A stretch of 64,000 bases of DNA, taken from positions 39,708,023 to 39,772,022 of the forward strand of contig OW388296.1 of NCBI GenBank assembly GCA_936450465.1, in the 5' to 3' direction. Below the pieces are notes generated by a model. That model made no database searches, was not told where the DNA came from, and was given only the letters and a program-made list of their open reading frames with translations. Of this stretch, positions 12,370 through 23,104 are shown in pieces (the first letter of the stretch is position 1; each line of letters begins with the position of its first letter). Position numbers and translations under genes: made by a program. This DNA comes from Gibbula magus (taxonomy: Eukaryota > Mollusca > Gastropoda > Trochida > Trochidae).

Positions 12370-14090
12370 AGTTTCATGCTCCCGACAAGATATTCCGGTT
12401 CCACATAAGCTTGTGCAGTCCATAATATATTCTGGTTCCACATAAGCTTGTGTCGTCCACAAGATATTCTGGTCCAACATAAACTTGTGTAGTCCACAAT
12501 ATATTCTGGTTCTACATAAGTTTGTGTAGTCCACAATAAATTCTTGTCCCACATAAGTTTGTGTAGTCCACAATAAATTCTTGTCCCACATAAGTTTGTG
12601 TAGTCCACAATATATTCTGGTCCCACATGAGTTTGTGTAGTCCACACTATATTCTGATTCCACATGAGTTTGTGTAGTCCACAATATATTCTAGTCCCAC
12701 ATAAGTTTGTGTAGTCCACAATATATTCTGGTCCCACATAAGCTTGTGTAGTCCACAATATATTCTGGTCCCACATAAGCTTGTGTAGTCCACAATTTAT
12801 TCTGGTCCCACATAAGCTTGTGTAGTCCACAATAAATTATTGTCCCACATAAGCCTGTGTAGTCCACAAGATATTCTGGTCCCACATAAGCTTGTGTAGT
12901 CCACAATAAATTCTGGTCCCACACAAGCCTGTGTAGTCCACAAGATATTCTGGTTCTACATAAGCTTGTGTAGTCCACAATATATTCTGGTCCCACATAA
13001 GCTTGTGTAGTCCACAATATATTCTGGTCCCACATAAGCTTGTGGTGTCCACAATATATTCTGGTCCCACATAAGCTTGTGTAGTCCACAATATATTCTG
13101 GTCCCACATAAGCTTGTGTAGTCCACAATATATTCTGGTCCCACATAAGCTTGTGTAGTCAACAATATATGCTGGTCCCACATAAGCTTGTGTAGTCCAC
13201 AATATATTCTGGTCCCACATAAGTTTGTGTAGTCCACAATAAATTCTTGTCCCACATAAGTTTGTGTAGTCCACAATATATTCTGGTCCCACATGAGTTT
13301 GTGTAGTCCACACTATATTCTGGTCCCACATGAGTTTGTGTAGTCCACAATATATTCTAGTCCCACATAAGTTTGTGTAGTCCACAATATATTCTGGTCC
13401 CACATAAGCTTGTGTAGTCCACAATATATTCTGGTCCCACATAAGCTTGTGTAGTCCACAATTTATTCTGGTCCCACATAAGCTTGTGTAGTCCACAATA
13501 AATTCTTGTCCCACATAAGCCTGTGAAGTCCACAAGATATTCTGGTCCCACATAAGCTTGTGTAGTCCACAATATATTCTGGTCCCACATAAGCTTGTGT
13601 AGTCCACAATATATGCTGGTCCCACATAAGCTTGTGTAGTCCACAATATATTCTGGTCCCACATAAGTTTGTGTAGTCCACAATAAATTCTTGTCCCACA
13701 TAAGTTTGTGTAGTCCACAATATATTCTGGTCCCACATGAGTTTGTGTAGTCCACACTATATTCTGGTCCCACATGAGTTTGTGTAGTCCACAATATATT
13801 CTAGTCCCACATAAGTTTGTGTAGTCCACAATATATTCTGGTCCCACATAAGCTTGTGTAGTCCACAATATATTCTGGTCCCACATAAGCTTGTGTAGTC
13901 CACAATTTATTCTGGTCCCACATAAGCTTGTGTAGTCCACAATAAATTCTTGTCCCACATAAGCCTGTGAAGTCCACAAGATATTCTGGTCCCACATAAG
14001 CTTGTGTAGTCCACAATAAATTCTGGTCCCACATAAGCCTGTGTAGTCCACAAGATATTCTGGTCCCACATAAGCTTGTGTAGTCCGGCC
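12370..14090. repeat. Minisatellite of 37-bp units, about 46 copies
   Basis: The unit begins CACATAAGCTTGTGTAGTCC and continues with ACAATATATTCTGGTCC; successive units start 37 bp apart (for example 12735 and 12772). Variants (AAATTC, TTGTCC, AGCCTG, ATGAG) recur in the same order 444 bp apart, giving a higher-order repeat of 12 units. The unit has no stop on the minus strand in any frame, so long frames such as 12837-14102 (421 codons) arise by default. The array begins about 375 bp beyond the receptor A stop codon. Confidence 0.95.
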
Positions 14091-14249
14091 AGCAGGCAGC
14101 ACGTCGCTTCAGTTGAAACGTTTGAATACATATAATGGTGTCCTGCCATTAACAGTTTATATAATGTTACATATATATTATATATGTGTTACAACATGAC
14201 ATCTAAAGGTTATAAAATGGAGTTTAAATTTGGTTTAAACAACGCTGTA

Positions 14250-14530
14250 GTCAATGTTTGTCCAGTGAGGAGATCAGTGTCTGTCAAGTGAGGCCAGGCT
14301 GTGTTCATTGAGGGGAGACTAGTGTCCAGTGAGGAGACCAATGTCTGCACATGTTCAGTGAGGGGACCAGTTTCTGTCCAGTGAGGAAACCAGTTCGTGT
14401 GCAAAGTGGGAGAAAATCTCTGTGACCAAAGTGGCAACATACTAGTGTTCAACGAGGTGGCCGTGACTACCGCGATGACATCTTTGTGTCCAATGAGGAG
14501 ACTTGCGTGTGTCCACTACTTGGGTCTGCC
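14250..14530. repeat. Degenerate array of about 20-bp units at the 3' end of receptor A
   Basis: GTCCAGTGAGGAGACCA-like units recur with variable spacing from the 3' flank into the last codons. The unit equals the coding sequence for Val-Ser-Ser-Leu-Asp-Thr at the receptor C-terminus read on the other strand. A cleaner version lies at 23105-23345. Confidence 0.7.
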
Positions 14531-15825
14531 TGTGGCCCACGCTTCTTGTCAATATGGAGGAGTTGGAAGCAGGTTCGTCTGAACCCACTACTGAGGATCA
14601 TGTACGTCAGGAAATCAGTTGATAAACTCAGGGTGACCAAGGTTGTTGACAAGTTATACATAGCTGTATGTAGGTAGCGATAGGGTGCGTTCCTATGTAA
14701 AACAAGATGTGGTAGAAGTTCCTGGATTACAGATCCTGTGTTGAGAGGAAGAGCGAGGAGAAGCATCACCAGACTGGAAGTGATGATGGTCACTGTGATC
14801 CTCCTCTCCTGTCTGGTGGCCTTGTCAGTGTCTGTGGTTGTCCGCATCTTCTTTGCTGTGTTCGAGTGACGTTTCAGAGCACAAACAATCAGCAAGTTGG
14901 TCAACAGTCCAGCGAAAAGTACGAAGTACACAAATATAATCTTGCTAGCCAGGCTCGCACCAAGTATAGCTTCTGGGTCTTTTTTATAAATATCAGATAT
15001 GGCAAAAGTATAAATAGTTTTATTCGAAATACTATCCACACTTTCTGAAATTCCTACTTTTATAGGACTGAAAATGTGAAACACTGCAACCACCGACAAT
15101 GCAAGACAGATTATCGTCTTTGGAAAGCGACTGAAGATGAACTCCTTAGCCATGAGCGGGAAAGTGACGACCAGGAACCTCTCGATGGAGACGAGGAGAA
15201 CAATCAGATAGAGGCCACGTTGAGTTACTGGCTTCAGGTATAGATCGACAGTTTGTATCTGGTACGCAATGTAGAATATGTGCTTTTTTGCGGCAGCCCC
15301 ATGAACAAATACATAGACGGACCCAACCAAAAGAATGGCCGAACAAACAACGCCCAAAGCTGCAATAGTGATCAGATAATAGTTTGTTGAGCTCTTGGGT
15401 TGCAATAAGAAAACAGCGATGTTCAAACTGTTGGTCACCAGTCCGAGAGCACACAACACAAATCCTACAAAGGACAACACATGCTTGATTTCATCTGCAA
15501 GGTCTTTGGACATAAAGAATTGGGTTTCCTGCTCTTCGTTGTTTGTCTCTGTCTCAACACACTCAGGACTATTGTTAAAAGAGTTGGACACTTGATTACA
15601 GTTACCTGTGGTGTTTTCAGTTAAGGAGGGCGTCGATGCGATTTCACTGCCAGATGCAGATGCCTGGGGGGTTTCTCTTTCAGTTGTACTTTGGTTCCAG
15701 TTTTCCCTCGATGGTGTCCAAGTGGTGGTTGTTTCATCATGCAACATTCCCCGTGCGTCTCCTCCATTGTCAGCTGCTGTCATGGACAGAGAAGCAAGCA
15801 CCACAAGCGTTAGAGACCACATCAT
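14467..15825 (-). CDS. Rhodopsin-like (class A) seven-transmembrane receptor, copy A
   Basis: Intronless gene. The open frame begins at 15900 but I place the start at the MM pair at 15825, because the receptor B paralog has the same MMWSLTLVVLASLSMTAADN signal peptide there and the upstream residues are poorly conserved. Residue numbers here count from 15900. A Ser/Thr-rich extracellular region with N-glycosylation sites (NQS 69, NTT 96) precedes TM1 (about 140-166, GLVTNSLN), TM2 (174-200), TM3 ending SIERF (238-242, the DRY position), TM4 (261-281), TM5 (315-343), a basic third loop with TDTDKATRQERR, TM6 (368-391, LALPLNTG) and TM7 (411-437, with STDFLTY in place of NPxxY). The C-tail ends VSSLDTKMSSR. 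It probably signals through G proteins at the plasma membrane. The ligand is unknown; a peptide or chemosensory receptor is possible. Confidence 0.85.
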   Translation of the reverse strand: MMWSLTLVVLASLSMTAADNGGDARGMLHDETTTTWTPSRENWNQSTTERETPQASASGSEIASTPSLTENTTGNCNQVSNSFNNSPECVETETNNEEQETQFFMSKDLADEIKHVLSFVGFVLCALGLVTNSLNIAVFLLQPKSSTNYYLITIAALGVVCSAILLVGSVYVFVHGAAAKKHIFYIAYQIQTVDLYLKPVTQRGLYLIVLLVSIERFLVVTFPLMAKEFIFSRFPKTIICLALSVVAVFHIFSPIKVGISESVDSISNKTIYTFAISDIYKKDPEAILGASLASKIIFVYFVLFAGLLTNLLIVCALKRHSNTAKKMRTTTDTDKATRQERRITVTIITSSLVMLLLALPLNTGSVIQELLPHLVLHRNAPYRYLHTAMYNLSTTLVTLSLSTDFLTYMILSSGFRRTCFQLLHIDKKRGPQADPSSGHTQVSSLDTKMSSR

Positions 15826-16498
15826 TGCAATGAGTTTCCCACCGTGTAAGTGTCCGTTATATATGATTAGATAGATCGTTTTATTGATATTCGTTATCAA
15901 TGCACCCAGCTATCTTATTTCAATTATACTAATTTCTCCAAAACACTGGGTGTGGTGACGAACATGACTATGATGAAACAGGTATGTATTTCACCATAAT
16001 TATGTAATGATTTTCATATATTCAATATCATGTATTTTAACTAAGATGTGCATTGTTTTCAGTTGCGAGCTTATGATATGCCACGAGACACAGCTTGCTA
16101 GTGATAACTTGATTTGACTATCAATTAAGACAGGGATAGTTCGAGAGGTATATTTTGGAGACGAATTCTGAGGTAGTATTCCTGTTTATACATAGGCTAC
16201 ATAATATTAACACATGATCAAACGCATTCAAGTTGAAACTTTTAATTGAGTGTGCTATTTTGGAGGATTTTGATACCACATAATGACAAACGATTGATAC
16301 ATAGTGGACATTCTATATGTAATATTTTATTGTTATTCTCTGCTGTTGTGAAACCTGCCTCAAAGCTTTCATTTAGTTCGAAAATCAAAAGAAAGAGACT
16401 CTCAAACTTATCATCTCAAAGAATATAGACTTATGAATGAGTTCCAAAATCTGATAATTACAGTACAGAATCTGCTGAACCAATATTCTTCTCGCTGA

Positions 16499-17210
16499 AC
16501 TTCAGTTGGAGATGGGTGTTGTAAGTCAGTTGGAGATGGGTGTTGTACGTCAGTAAGTCATTTGGAGATGGGTGTTGTAAGTCAGTTGGAGATGGGTGAT
16601 GTAAGTCATTTGGAGATGGGTGTTGTAAGTCAGTTGGAGATGGGTGTTGTAAGTCAGTTGGAGATGGGTGTTGTAAGTCAGTTGGAGATGGGTGTTGTAA
16701 GTCAGTTAGAGATGGGTGTTGTAAGTCAGTAAGTCATTTGGAGATGGGTGTTGTAAGTCAGTTGGAGATGGGTGTTGTAAGTCAGTTGGAGATGGGTGTT
16801 GTAAGTCAGTTGGAGATGGGTGTTGTACGTCAGTAAGTCATTTGGAGATGGCTGTTGTAAGTCATTTGGAGATGGGTGTTGTAAGTCAGTTGGAGATGGG
16901 TGTTGTAAGGCAGTTGGAGATTGGTGTTGTACGTCAGTAAGTCATTTGGAGATTGGTGTTGTAAGTCAGTTGGAGATGGGTGTTGTAAGTCAGTTAGAGA
17001 TAGGTGTTGTAAGTCAGTTGGAGATGGGTGTTGTAAGGCAGTTGGAGATGGGTGTTGTAAGTCAGTTGGAGATGGGTGTTGTAAGTCAGTTGGAGATGGG
17101 TGTTGTAAGTCAGTTGGAGATGGGTGTTGTAAGTCAGTTGGAGATGGGTGTTGTAAGTCAGTTGGAGATGGGTGTTGTAAGTCAGTTGGAGATGGGTGTT
17201 GTAAGTCATA
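16499..17210. repeat. Minisatellite of 24-bp units, about 30 copies
   Basis: The unit is GTCAGTTGGAGATGGGTGTT plus GTAA. Units at 17041 and 17065 are exact. Variants with ACGTCAGTAAGTCATTTGG recur at about 16550, 16725, 16830 and 16940, hinting at a higher-order pattern. Because 24 is divisible by three, frames stay open and give octapeptide repeats (SQLEMGVV; LQHPSPTD). It lies about 675 bp upstream of the receptor A start, and I treat the frames as non-coding. Confidence 0.95.
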
Positions 17211-18157
17211 GTTACTACCAAAGTTTCCGAGTTGTATCGGGAAACAGCAGGACAGTTTATCCAAGAGGACCTTCGGCTGAGGACGGGGCTCGAGGACGAA
17301 CTGCATGTCCTGGTATTTCTCGATACAACGAGGAAACAATGGCAGTAATTGACTTACATCTCACTTATTCCGAATGAGATAACATGAAAAATGAACAGTT
17401 TTTAAATCATGGATCATTTGAAATACCATTAGCATCTTTAATGTATGCATGAAGTACTACGGATGTTCAGTCTGAGCGATGTTAGCACATGATTCTAGTG
17501 TGTCAAATTAGGCGCACGAACTAAATGTTCAAAGATCGTGCAGGTTAGGGCAGTTTATGAACATTCGACTTATTTGTGACGAAATTTCACAGTTTGTCAA
17601 TTTTTCTTGGTTGGTTTTGGAGGATTCGGTCGCCTTATTATCGTGGCTCTGCATTAATGGAAATTAAAGGTGGCTTCTACATAGGATTAAAATCGGTTGG
17701 ATTTTCAGGTAACATTCTTATAAATTGTTTATTTTGTTGTTATCTTAATTGTATATTATGTTCTATGCTTCAAACTTCAAATCTAATATAACTTTCTAAA
17801 CATTACGGTTGTTATTGTTATTTTGTGTTGGATTGAATCTATAGGACACAAACATCTATTGAAGTCTAAACGCTGTTCAATGTATTGTGGAGTGGCTCAA
17901 GGATCCGTCCACTCTCTTCCCACAGAGGTTCCTCCCTTCAGATTTTCGATCCTAACCTCTGTTCTTTTTCGCTTGAAATCGTCATTGAGCCATATCAAAT
18001 AGATTTCAAGCCCCAAACATATAACCATTCCAGCACGGGCTGAGCATACCCGGGGATTGTCACAGATGAGGCCGTATTTGGTTTGTGCATTTCATACACA
18101 AGCTTGTTTCCAGCTGTATTTGTTTAGAAATATTATGAAATAGTATCTGTTTACACT
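17211..18157. other. Unassigned DNA with one arm of a direct repeat
   Basis: No gene recognised. 17909-17964 (CTCTTCCCACAGAGGTTCCT, then CCTAACCTCTGTT) recurs in the same orientation at 18267-18320, the two copies bracketing the hairpin at 18158-18260. They may be the ends of a small element. Confidence 0.5.
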
Positions 18158-18260
18158 TAAGTAAGTGGGGTATAAGACAGATATACCCATAATTTACCTC
18201 GTGTATCAAATGATACACGAGGAAAAGTATGGGTATATCTCTCACTTATCCTATCTTAAA
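18158..18260. repeat. Inverted repeat hairpin of about 100 bp
   Basis: ACCTCGTGTATCA and TGATACACGAGG face each other across one or two bases; flanking GATATACCCAT / ATGGGTATATC extends the pairing, with imperfect outer arms to 18158 and 18260. Confidence 0.75.
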
Positions 18261-18692
18261 GCAGTCTCTTCCCACAGAGGTTGCTCCCTTTAGATTTCCG
18301 ACCCTTACCTCTGTTTTAATAGGGCTTCAAAGATCTTAGCATTTTAAAGGGCGTTGTTAATTAGCATATGTCCTTTGAATATGTATGATGTAAATATTAC
18401 AAATGAACTATTTTTGGTATTTGTTTCTGATTTGATCTTCTTTATTTATCAGCATGTTTATGATCAATTGTTTTCACAAAATCAAATATACTGATGGTAA
18501 AAAGTTAAGCAACCCGATATCTTTTAGATGTTTGGGGAAATGAATTACCATTTTGACTGCCAGCATTTTATGTTACCGTTCACATTGGTGCATCTCTATC
18601 AAGCAATGCTTCCAAAGTACTTAACTCAATAACAAGACAGGTTAAGTCAGTGTGGTGTATGTTTAATCTGCATAATGTTGGAATGATACAAT

Positions 18693-19054
18693 TTAAAGGG
18701 GCAGTAGCACGTTTTTCGCAAATTTTATTTTTTCAGATTTCCCATTTATAATGATAGTTTATGTCACTTAAATTAACTTTAGAGGGTAAAACATCTTATT
18801 ACACAAACCAAGTATCTGTAGTGGTAAAAACTATGTTGCGTATAAAGCAAAAATTGCATGGCGGCCATTTTATTGTGAACACAATTTATTATTTTGTATT
18901 ACAAAAACGATTCCCATGGCTTTACCGAAACTTGTACACTCATTTTAAACTTTATTTTCCGAAGAGAGAAGGATGTTTTACTATTTGTGAAATTATTTTT
19001 CAAATACATTTCATCAACTTATTTGAGCGAAAAAACGTGCTACTGCCCCTTTAA
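18693..19054. mobile_element. TTAA-flanked MITE, family 1, copy 1
   Basis: Begins TTAAAGGGGCAGTAGCACGT and ends with its reverse complement, so the TIR is about 20 bp and the outer TTAA is the probable target duplication, as for piggyBac-type elements. A second, inverted copy is at 49084-49434. It sits between the left TIR and the transposase of the Tc1-like element. The frame 18761-19054 has no recognisable product. Confidence 0.85.
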
Positions 19055-19129
19055 GACAAATGAATTCTTACAAAGTTTGGAGCTACAGGAACTGTCAAAT
19101 GAAAAGCCAGTTATTTATTGATAAGCATA

Positions 19130-20690
19130 CACAATGACATAGATTGTTTGATAGCACGGTTTCCGGAAGTCCAAATTGACATGGTGACCCTCAATACTGG
19201 GTTTAACCACCTCGACTGTGTATCAACTCCTGACACCTTCTCCTCATAGACAGCAGTAAATTACGCATACATCTCATTGGTAAATTGTTCCAAGCATCAA
19301 GTACCGCATCTCTCAGCTCTTGTAAGTTGGCCAGAGGTTCACAACGCCGGTTTACACGTCTACCAATCTCATCCCACACATGGTCAATCGGGCTGAGATA
19401 TGGAATCTGATTTGGTCATGGGAGAGACTCAATTAGGTGTTGTTGTTTTGCTTCCTGAACAACAATAGCACGATGTGGACGAACATTGTCATCTTGGTAA
19501 AGGAAACTTTTTATCAGGATTGGCGTGAACATACGGAATTATAGTGTCTTCAATAATTTGGTCACGATACTTTACACCTGTCATTGTTCCTTGGACAACT
19601 TTAATGTCCACCTTATCATCGTAAGTGAATCCAACCCATGACATTTTGGATCCTCAACCCCCAGCTACAGGAGGAAGGACACACATAGGAATCAGCTCAT
19701 CTCTGGTTGCCCGTCGCACATGTAAACGGCCGTCATGAACGAACAAATTGTAACGAGACTCATCCATCCAAATTACTGGTCGCCATGTTCGAATATTCCA
19801 GTTTTGACATTGTGTAGCCCAGAGTAATCGGTGTTGCATGTGTCTTGATGTCAGACGTGGGCGTTTGAGTGGTCTACGAGCTCTTAACCCAGCTGAAAAG
19901 AGGCGTTTATTGACCAACTCACGTGTTACATATTAATGTCATTAATTAATACCTGTTGTTTGCGTCCACTCTTGACGTAACTTGTTTGCGGAATGAAAGG
20001 TGTTTTCTCTACCAGCCACTCTAACCAAATGACGGTCGTCATGTACAGTGGTCTTCTTAGGTCGACCAAGACGAGGTCTGTCCTTAACATCACCTGTCAC
20101 TTTGTGTTTGTTAAAGGTACATCCATTTAGATGTTGGGGGTCACATATTCCAAACGTTATAAATTTTGTTAGTTTATCGAGAAGTAACGACTGTTACCGA
20201 AAACCACCATTTTGATGAAAGTCGACTTATATATTGACGATATGAAAGTAGAAGTAGTGATTTCTGATCGAAAACCGGACAATGCATCGCGATTGACCGC
20301 CAATGAGTTAAACGTAATTTTGAAATCTTATTTATAACAGACAAAATGATAAATTAGGGTTGATCATGTTTAATAGGTCTGTGCGTGAAAATGGGACGCG
20401 CGGTTTCGGTTTCTGCACATGGATATTGATGTTACTCTATTTTAATTGGAAACTAGTAAGTATGATATATTTGGCGATTGAGGATGAATATGCAAGCTGA
20501 GTTAATTTATTTGCACTGTAAACAGCACATATTGTGAGTCGGAACGTATTAAAGCCTAATAAAATTCTATGAATCACAATGGATGCACCTTTAAATCGCT
20601 GTGAAATCTGTCGGAGGGGCATGCCTGCATCCCTCATGTCTACCACCGGACACCGTGTATTTCTCTTTCTGATATTCTCTTTCTTGCCAT
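19130..20690 (-). pseudogene. Tc1-family transposase, broken
   Basis: From the minus-strand start near 20690: a helix-turn-helix part (MRDAGMPLRQISQRF, 20635-20595); the MITE; then TGDVKDRPRLGRPKKTT (about 20090), VNKRLFSAGLRARRPLKRP (19914), WMDESRYNLFVHDGR with the first catalytic Asp (19770), YQDDNVRPHRA with the second (19495), and SPIDHVWDEIGRR with the Glu of the DDE triad (19400). Frameshifts near 20640 and 19640, at least one stop near 19430 and the MITE make it non-functional. Confidence 0.85.
20111..20594. mobile_element. TTAA-flanked MITE, family 2, copy 1
   Basis: Begins TTAAAGGTACATCCATT and ends AATGGATGCACCTTTAA. Two more copies lie at 52385-52882 (same orientation) and 61668-62164 (inverted). 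It is inserted in the DNA-binding part of the Tc1 transposase directly after residues QRF. The frame 20437-20646 is a chimera of transposase and MITE. Confidence 0.9.
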
Positions 20691-20803
20691 TTTCGTAGAT
20701 TTATGACATGTGTAAGACCAGTCACAAAACTTGATTTTGTATATCTTGAGTGCCCTCACGGATTTCATAAATACACGTGCAGCATGATAGCTAGGCTCCG
20801 TTC

Positions 20804-21007
20804 CATAACAGCGAGCGCTTATAATCGCTCATTGATTGCTCAATGTAGCGCTCAAGTAGCGCTAATTCTCTCCTGAACGACACAGTGCAGGACCTCAAAG
20901 TTCGCTCGCTTTGCTACGTAGCGCTACATTGAGCAATCGCGTTCAAGCGAGGTTTAAAAGTAATCGCTAATTGAGCGATTACTTTGAAACCTCTCTTGAA
21001 CACGACC
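20804..21007. mobile_element. Second copy of the MITE found at 5685-5884
   Basis: Shares GGCTCCGTTCCANAACAGCG, CTCGCTTTGCTACGTAGCG and TTGAACACGACCC with the first copy. An internal inverted repeat pairs GATTGCTCAATGTAGCGCT with its complement. It is nested near the right TIR of the Tc1-like element. Confidence 0.85.
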
Positions 21008-21784
21008 CTCGTCTCATGCAGGTTGTGTTTGAGTGAATGTCTATGTATTGAAAACGCATAGGATTCGATTTAAATCATCTACTAAAATATCAACATGTAC
21101 ATGTTGCTTAACTTTTTACCATCAGTAAATCATATTTCGAGGAAAACACATTAAACGAGAAAACGTGTATTATTATTATTATGACGTGCCATTGGCAAAT
21201 GTCACTTTTATAACGGATTCGCTGATTGCACAACTAGATTCAAATGCAACCAATCAGATTCTCCCTTTTCTACCGGCGAATTCAGGCCTATTAGAACTAA
21301 GGTTGGTTTAAACGTAATTTATTCAAAAATAAGAAATGGATTGGCAAACAAGTCTGGATTGCTTATGTAAATGCCGCTCCACAGTACATGTAGGGTTCAC
21401 ATTTATACGTTTGCACAAACATTGTAAGAAATAATATGGCTTTGTTTCGGGGTTAGAGATAAGGATCGGCAATCTGTAGAGAGTAACCACTGTTGGAAGT
21501 GAATTGGTAGATGCAGTATTCTGCTACGTTTATTCCTTGCAAAACGGTCGATTTTAATCAGACTGACATACAACTGTGCAATGCCAAAGCGATAAAGTAC
21601 TCCCGGTGGTTAGTTTTTGTAAACGTCAAAGTATACTCATTCAAAGAAGTAGGGGAACATCTGATTATTTGTATATGTTCGATATGAAGAATTCAGACAT
21701 CAGATTATACCTGTTGTCATGGGCAATTCAATTAAAGGCATGTTGGGAGCATTCACAGAGAAATGGTTAATGGGAGCCATATTG

Positions 21785-22099
21785 GTTGCGTTTTGGCGAA
21801 GGCAAAAGGATCCTAATTTGCCTAGAATCACTACCACTTGTCTGGATAGTTCAAGAAGACGAACGCAATGCACATGTTTTTCGTGGTCCTATTGAAACAT
21901 TTAATAAGTCTTTGGGAATTTGAAAGATTGTCGTTGATTTTGTTAGTGGCACAATGCGACAATTCATCTATCTGCGAACATGTAAGCAGATGTTCCCACA
22001 TAAGTTTGTGCGTTTGAATTCATATAATGGTGCCCTGCAATTAACATTTTATGTAACATCAACATGTTTGATACATGTATGTATATGTTACACCATGAC
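21785..22099. repeat. Distal 3' flank of receptor copy B (segmental duplication)
   Basis: Paralogous to 11040-11260 and then directly to 14070-14200. It contains one stretch resembling the 37-bp minisatellite unit (CCCACATAAGTTTGTG at 21996) followed by the same unique text as after the array in block A (ATATAATGGTGNCCTGC). It therefore looks like the unexpanded state of the minisatellite locus. Confidence 0.8.
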
Positions 22100-22265
22100 C
22101 AACTTCCAACGCAAAGCAAAACTCTTGCAGTATTTCCCTCGCTATGCCGTGCCAAGATAGTGGGTCGCTAGCTGCACCTGTCCTAGCACATGTTGGAAAT
22201 ACTGCAAGGCCGAAATCAGCCAGTAATGGAGACTGGCAAGAGTTGTGCCTTGCGTTTGGAAGTTG
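22100..22265. mobile_element. Long-TIR MITE with 9-bp target duplication, copy a
   Basis: Starts CAACTTCCAACGCAAAGC and ends GCGTTTGGAAGTTG, flanked on both sides by CACCATGAC (22091-22099 and 22266-22274). The paralogous block A has the empty site CAACATGAC at 14192-14200. Long TIRs with a 9-bp duplication suggest a Mutator-like origin. Full-length sister copy at 56607-56829. Confidence 0.85.
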
Positions 22266-22280
22266 CACCATGACATCGAG

Positions 22281-22373
22281 TCCCCGTGGTTGTGTGGTAA
22301 GTTGTCGACAGGGTCATTGCTGGCAAAACTTGCTTACTCAAAGGGTGTGGGTTCGAATCCCGCTAGGGACACG
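22281..22373 (+). other. tRNA-like sequence, SINE head or tRNA pseudogene
   Basis: GTCCCCGTGGTTGTGTGG near 22281 and GGTTCGAATCCCGCTAGGGAC at 22351-22371 resemble an acceptor stem with an A-box and an exact B-box (GGTTCGAATCC); GTCCC and GGGAC can pair. At about 93 nt with a poor anticodon region it is more likely a SINE head or pseudogene than a functional tRNA. Confidence 0.5.
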
Positions 22374-22409
22374 GCCCGGAAAAGTAAAGAGTTTGTACTA
22401 TCAAAGGTA

Positions 22410-23100
22410 GTGTTATCCCAAATGTAACAAAGTTAGATTTGTTCCCTTTGTCTATCTAAATGGCATGTATTTCTAATGACAAGCTGATTGAATCGGGTTA
22501 AAACGGCTTGGATTGAAGGCAAATGATAACAACAATGTTGTATTTGATGAGAATACACAATTTTATGATACATCAAGCTATTTTTTTAGAATAATGACAA
22601 TATTAGCTGATTTAACAACATTGTTAATAATACATACAAATATAAAACATCTAATCAAAGTAACGATCATGTGAAATATGTGTACAATAATCAGAACGAC
22701 GTCAGTTGTTTTCTAGCTGAAAGGTTCATCCATTGTGCTTCACTTTATTTTATTTGGCAAGCAAAATATCATATGTGGTGATTTCAGTTCAAATGACTTC
22801 ACTCAACTTACAAATTCATCCCAAGTAGCCAAATATATCATGATTATATTAGCATAAACTATATCATAGTTTTCAATGAAACTCAAGAAACATCATTAAA
22901 CATGTGCATAAACCGAAACTACACGTCCTATTTACATTCACAGAAGTTAGTCTTTAGTTGTTTTCTTGCTTAAACTCTCTAACGTCATGACTCTGCTTTG
23001 ATTTTGATAGGTCTAATTCCTGGGGAAGAGTTCAAATGACCGGTCATTCTTTACCTGGTGACCTGTCCTCCACTTACTTTGATGGGTGCATTACCGGCGT
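22410..23100. other. No feature recognised
   Basis: AT-rich 3' flank of receptor B. No gene or element end seen. Confidence 0.4.
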
Positions 23101-23104
23101 GACT

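Larger units (their letters stand above)
18491..21125 (-). mobile_element. Complete but inactive Tc1-like DNA transposon with nested MITEs
   Basis: Perfect 23-bp TIRs start CTGATGGTAAAAAGTTAA at 18491 and end as the reverse complement at 21125, flanked by TA on both sides (18489-18490 and 21126-21127), the standard Tc1/mariner target duplication. Subtracting the three inserted MITEs (362, 484 and about 204 bp) leaves about 1.6 kb, the usual Tc1 length. The transposase, on the minus strand, is disrupted. Confidence 0.9.

Noticed and set aside
12315..14149. Many long minus-strand open frames (up to 421 codons)
   Set aside because: They are products of a 37-bp minisatellite that lacks stops in every minus-strand frame; no signal peptide, domain or splice context.
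15826..15900. Upstream start codon of receptor A
   Set aside because: The 25 extra residues are poorly conserved in the paralog and would bury the signal peptide; the MM start is shared by both copies. The same holds for 24818-24877 in copy B.
12370..17210. CRISPR-like arrays
   Set aside because: Units are contiguous without spacers and the genome is eukaryotic.
18761..19121. Frames of 97 and 75 codons
   Set aside because: They lie within a TTAA MITE and its edge, with no recognisable product.
22281..22373. Functional tRNA gene
   Set aside because: B-box and part of the acceptor stem are present, but the length and anticodon region do not fold convincingly; reported only as tRNA-like.
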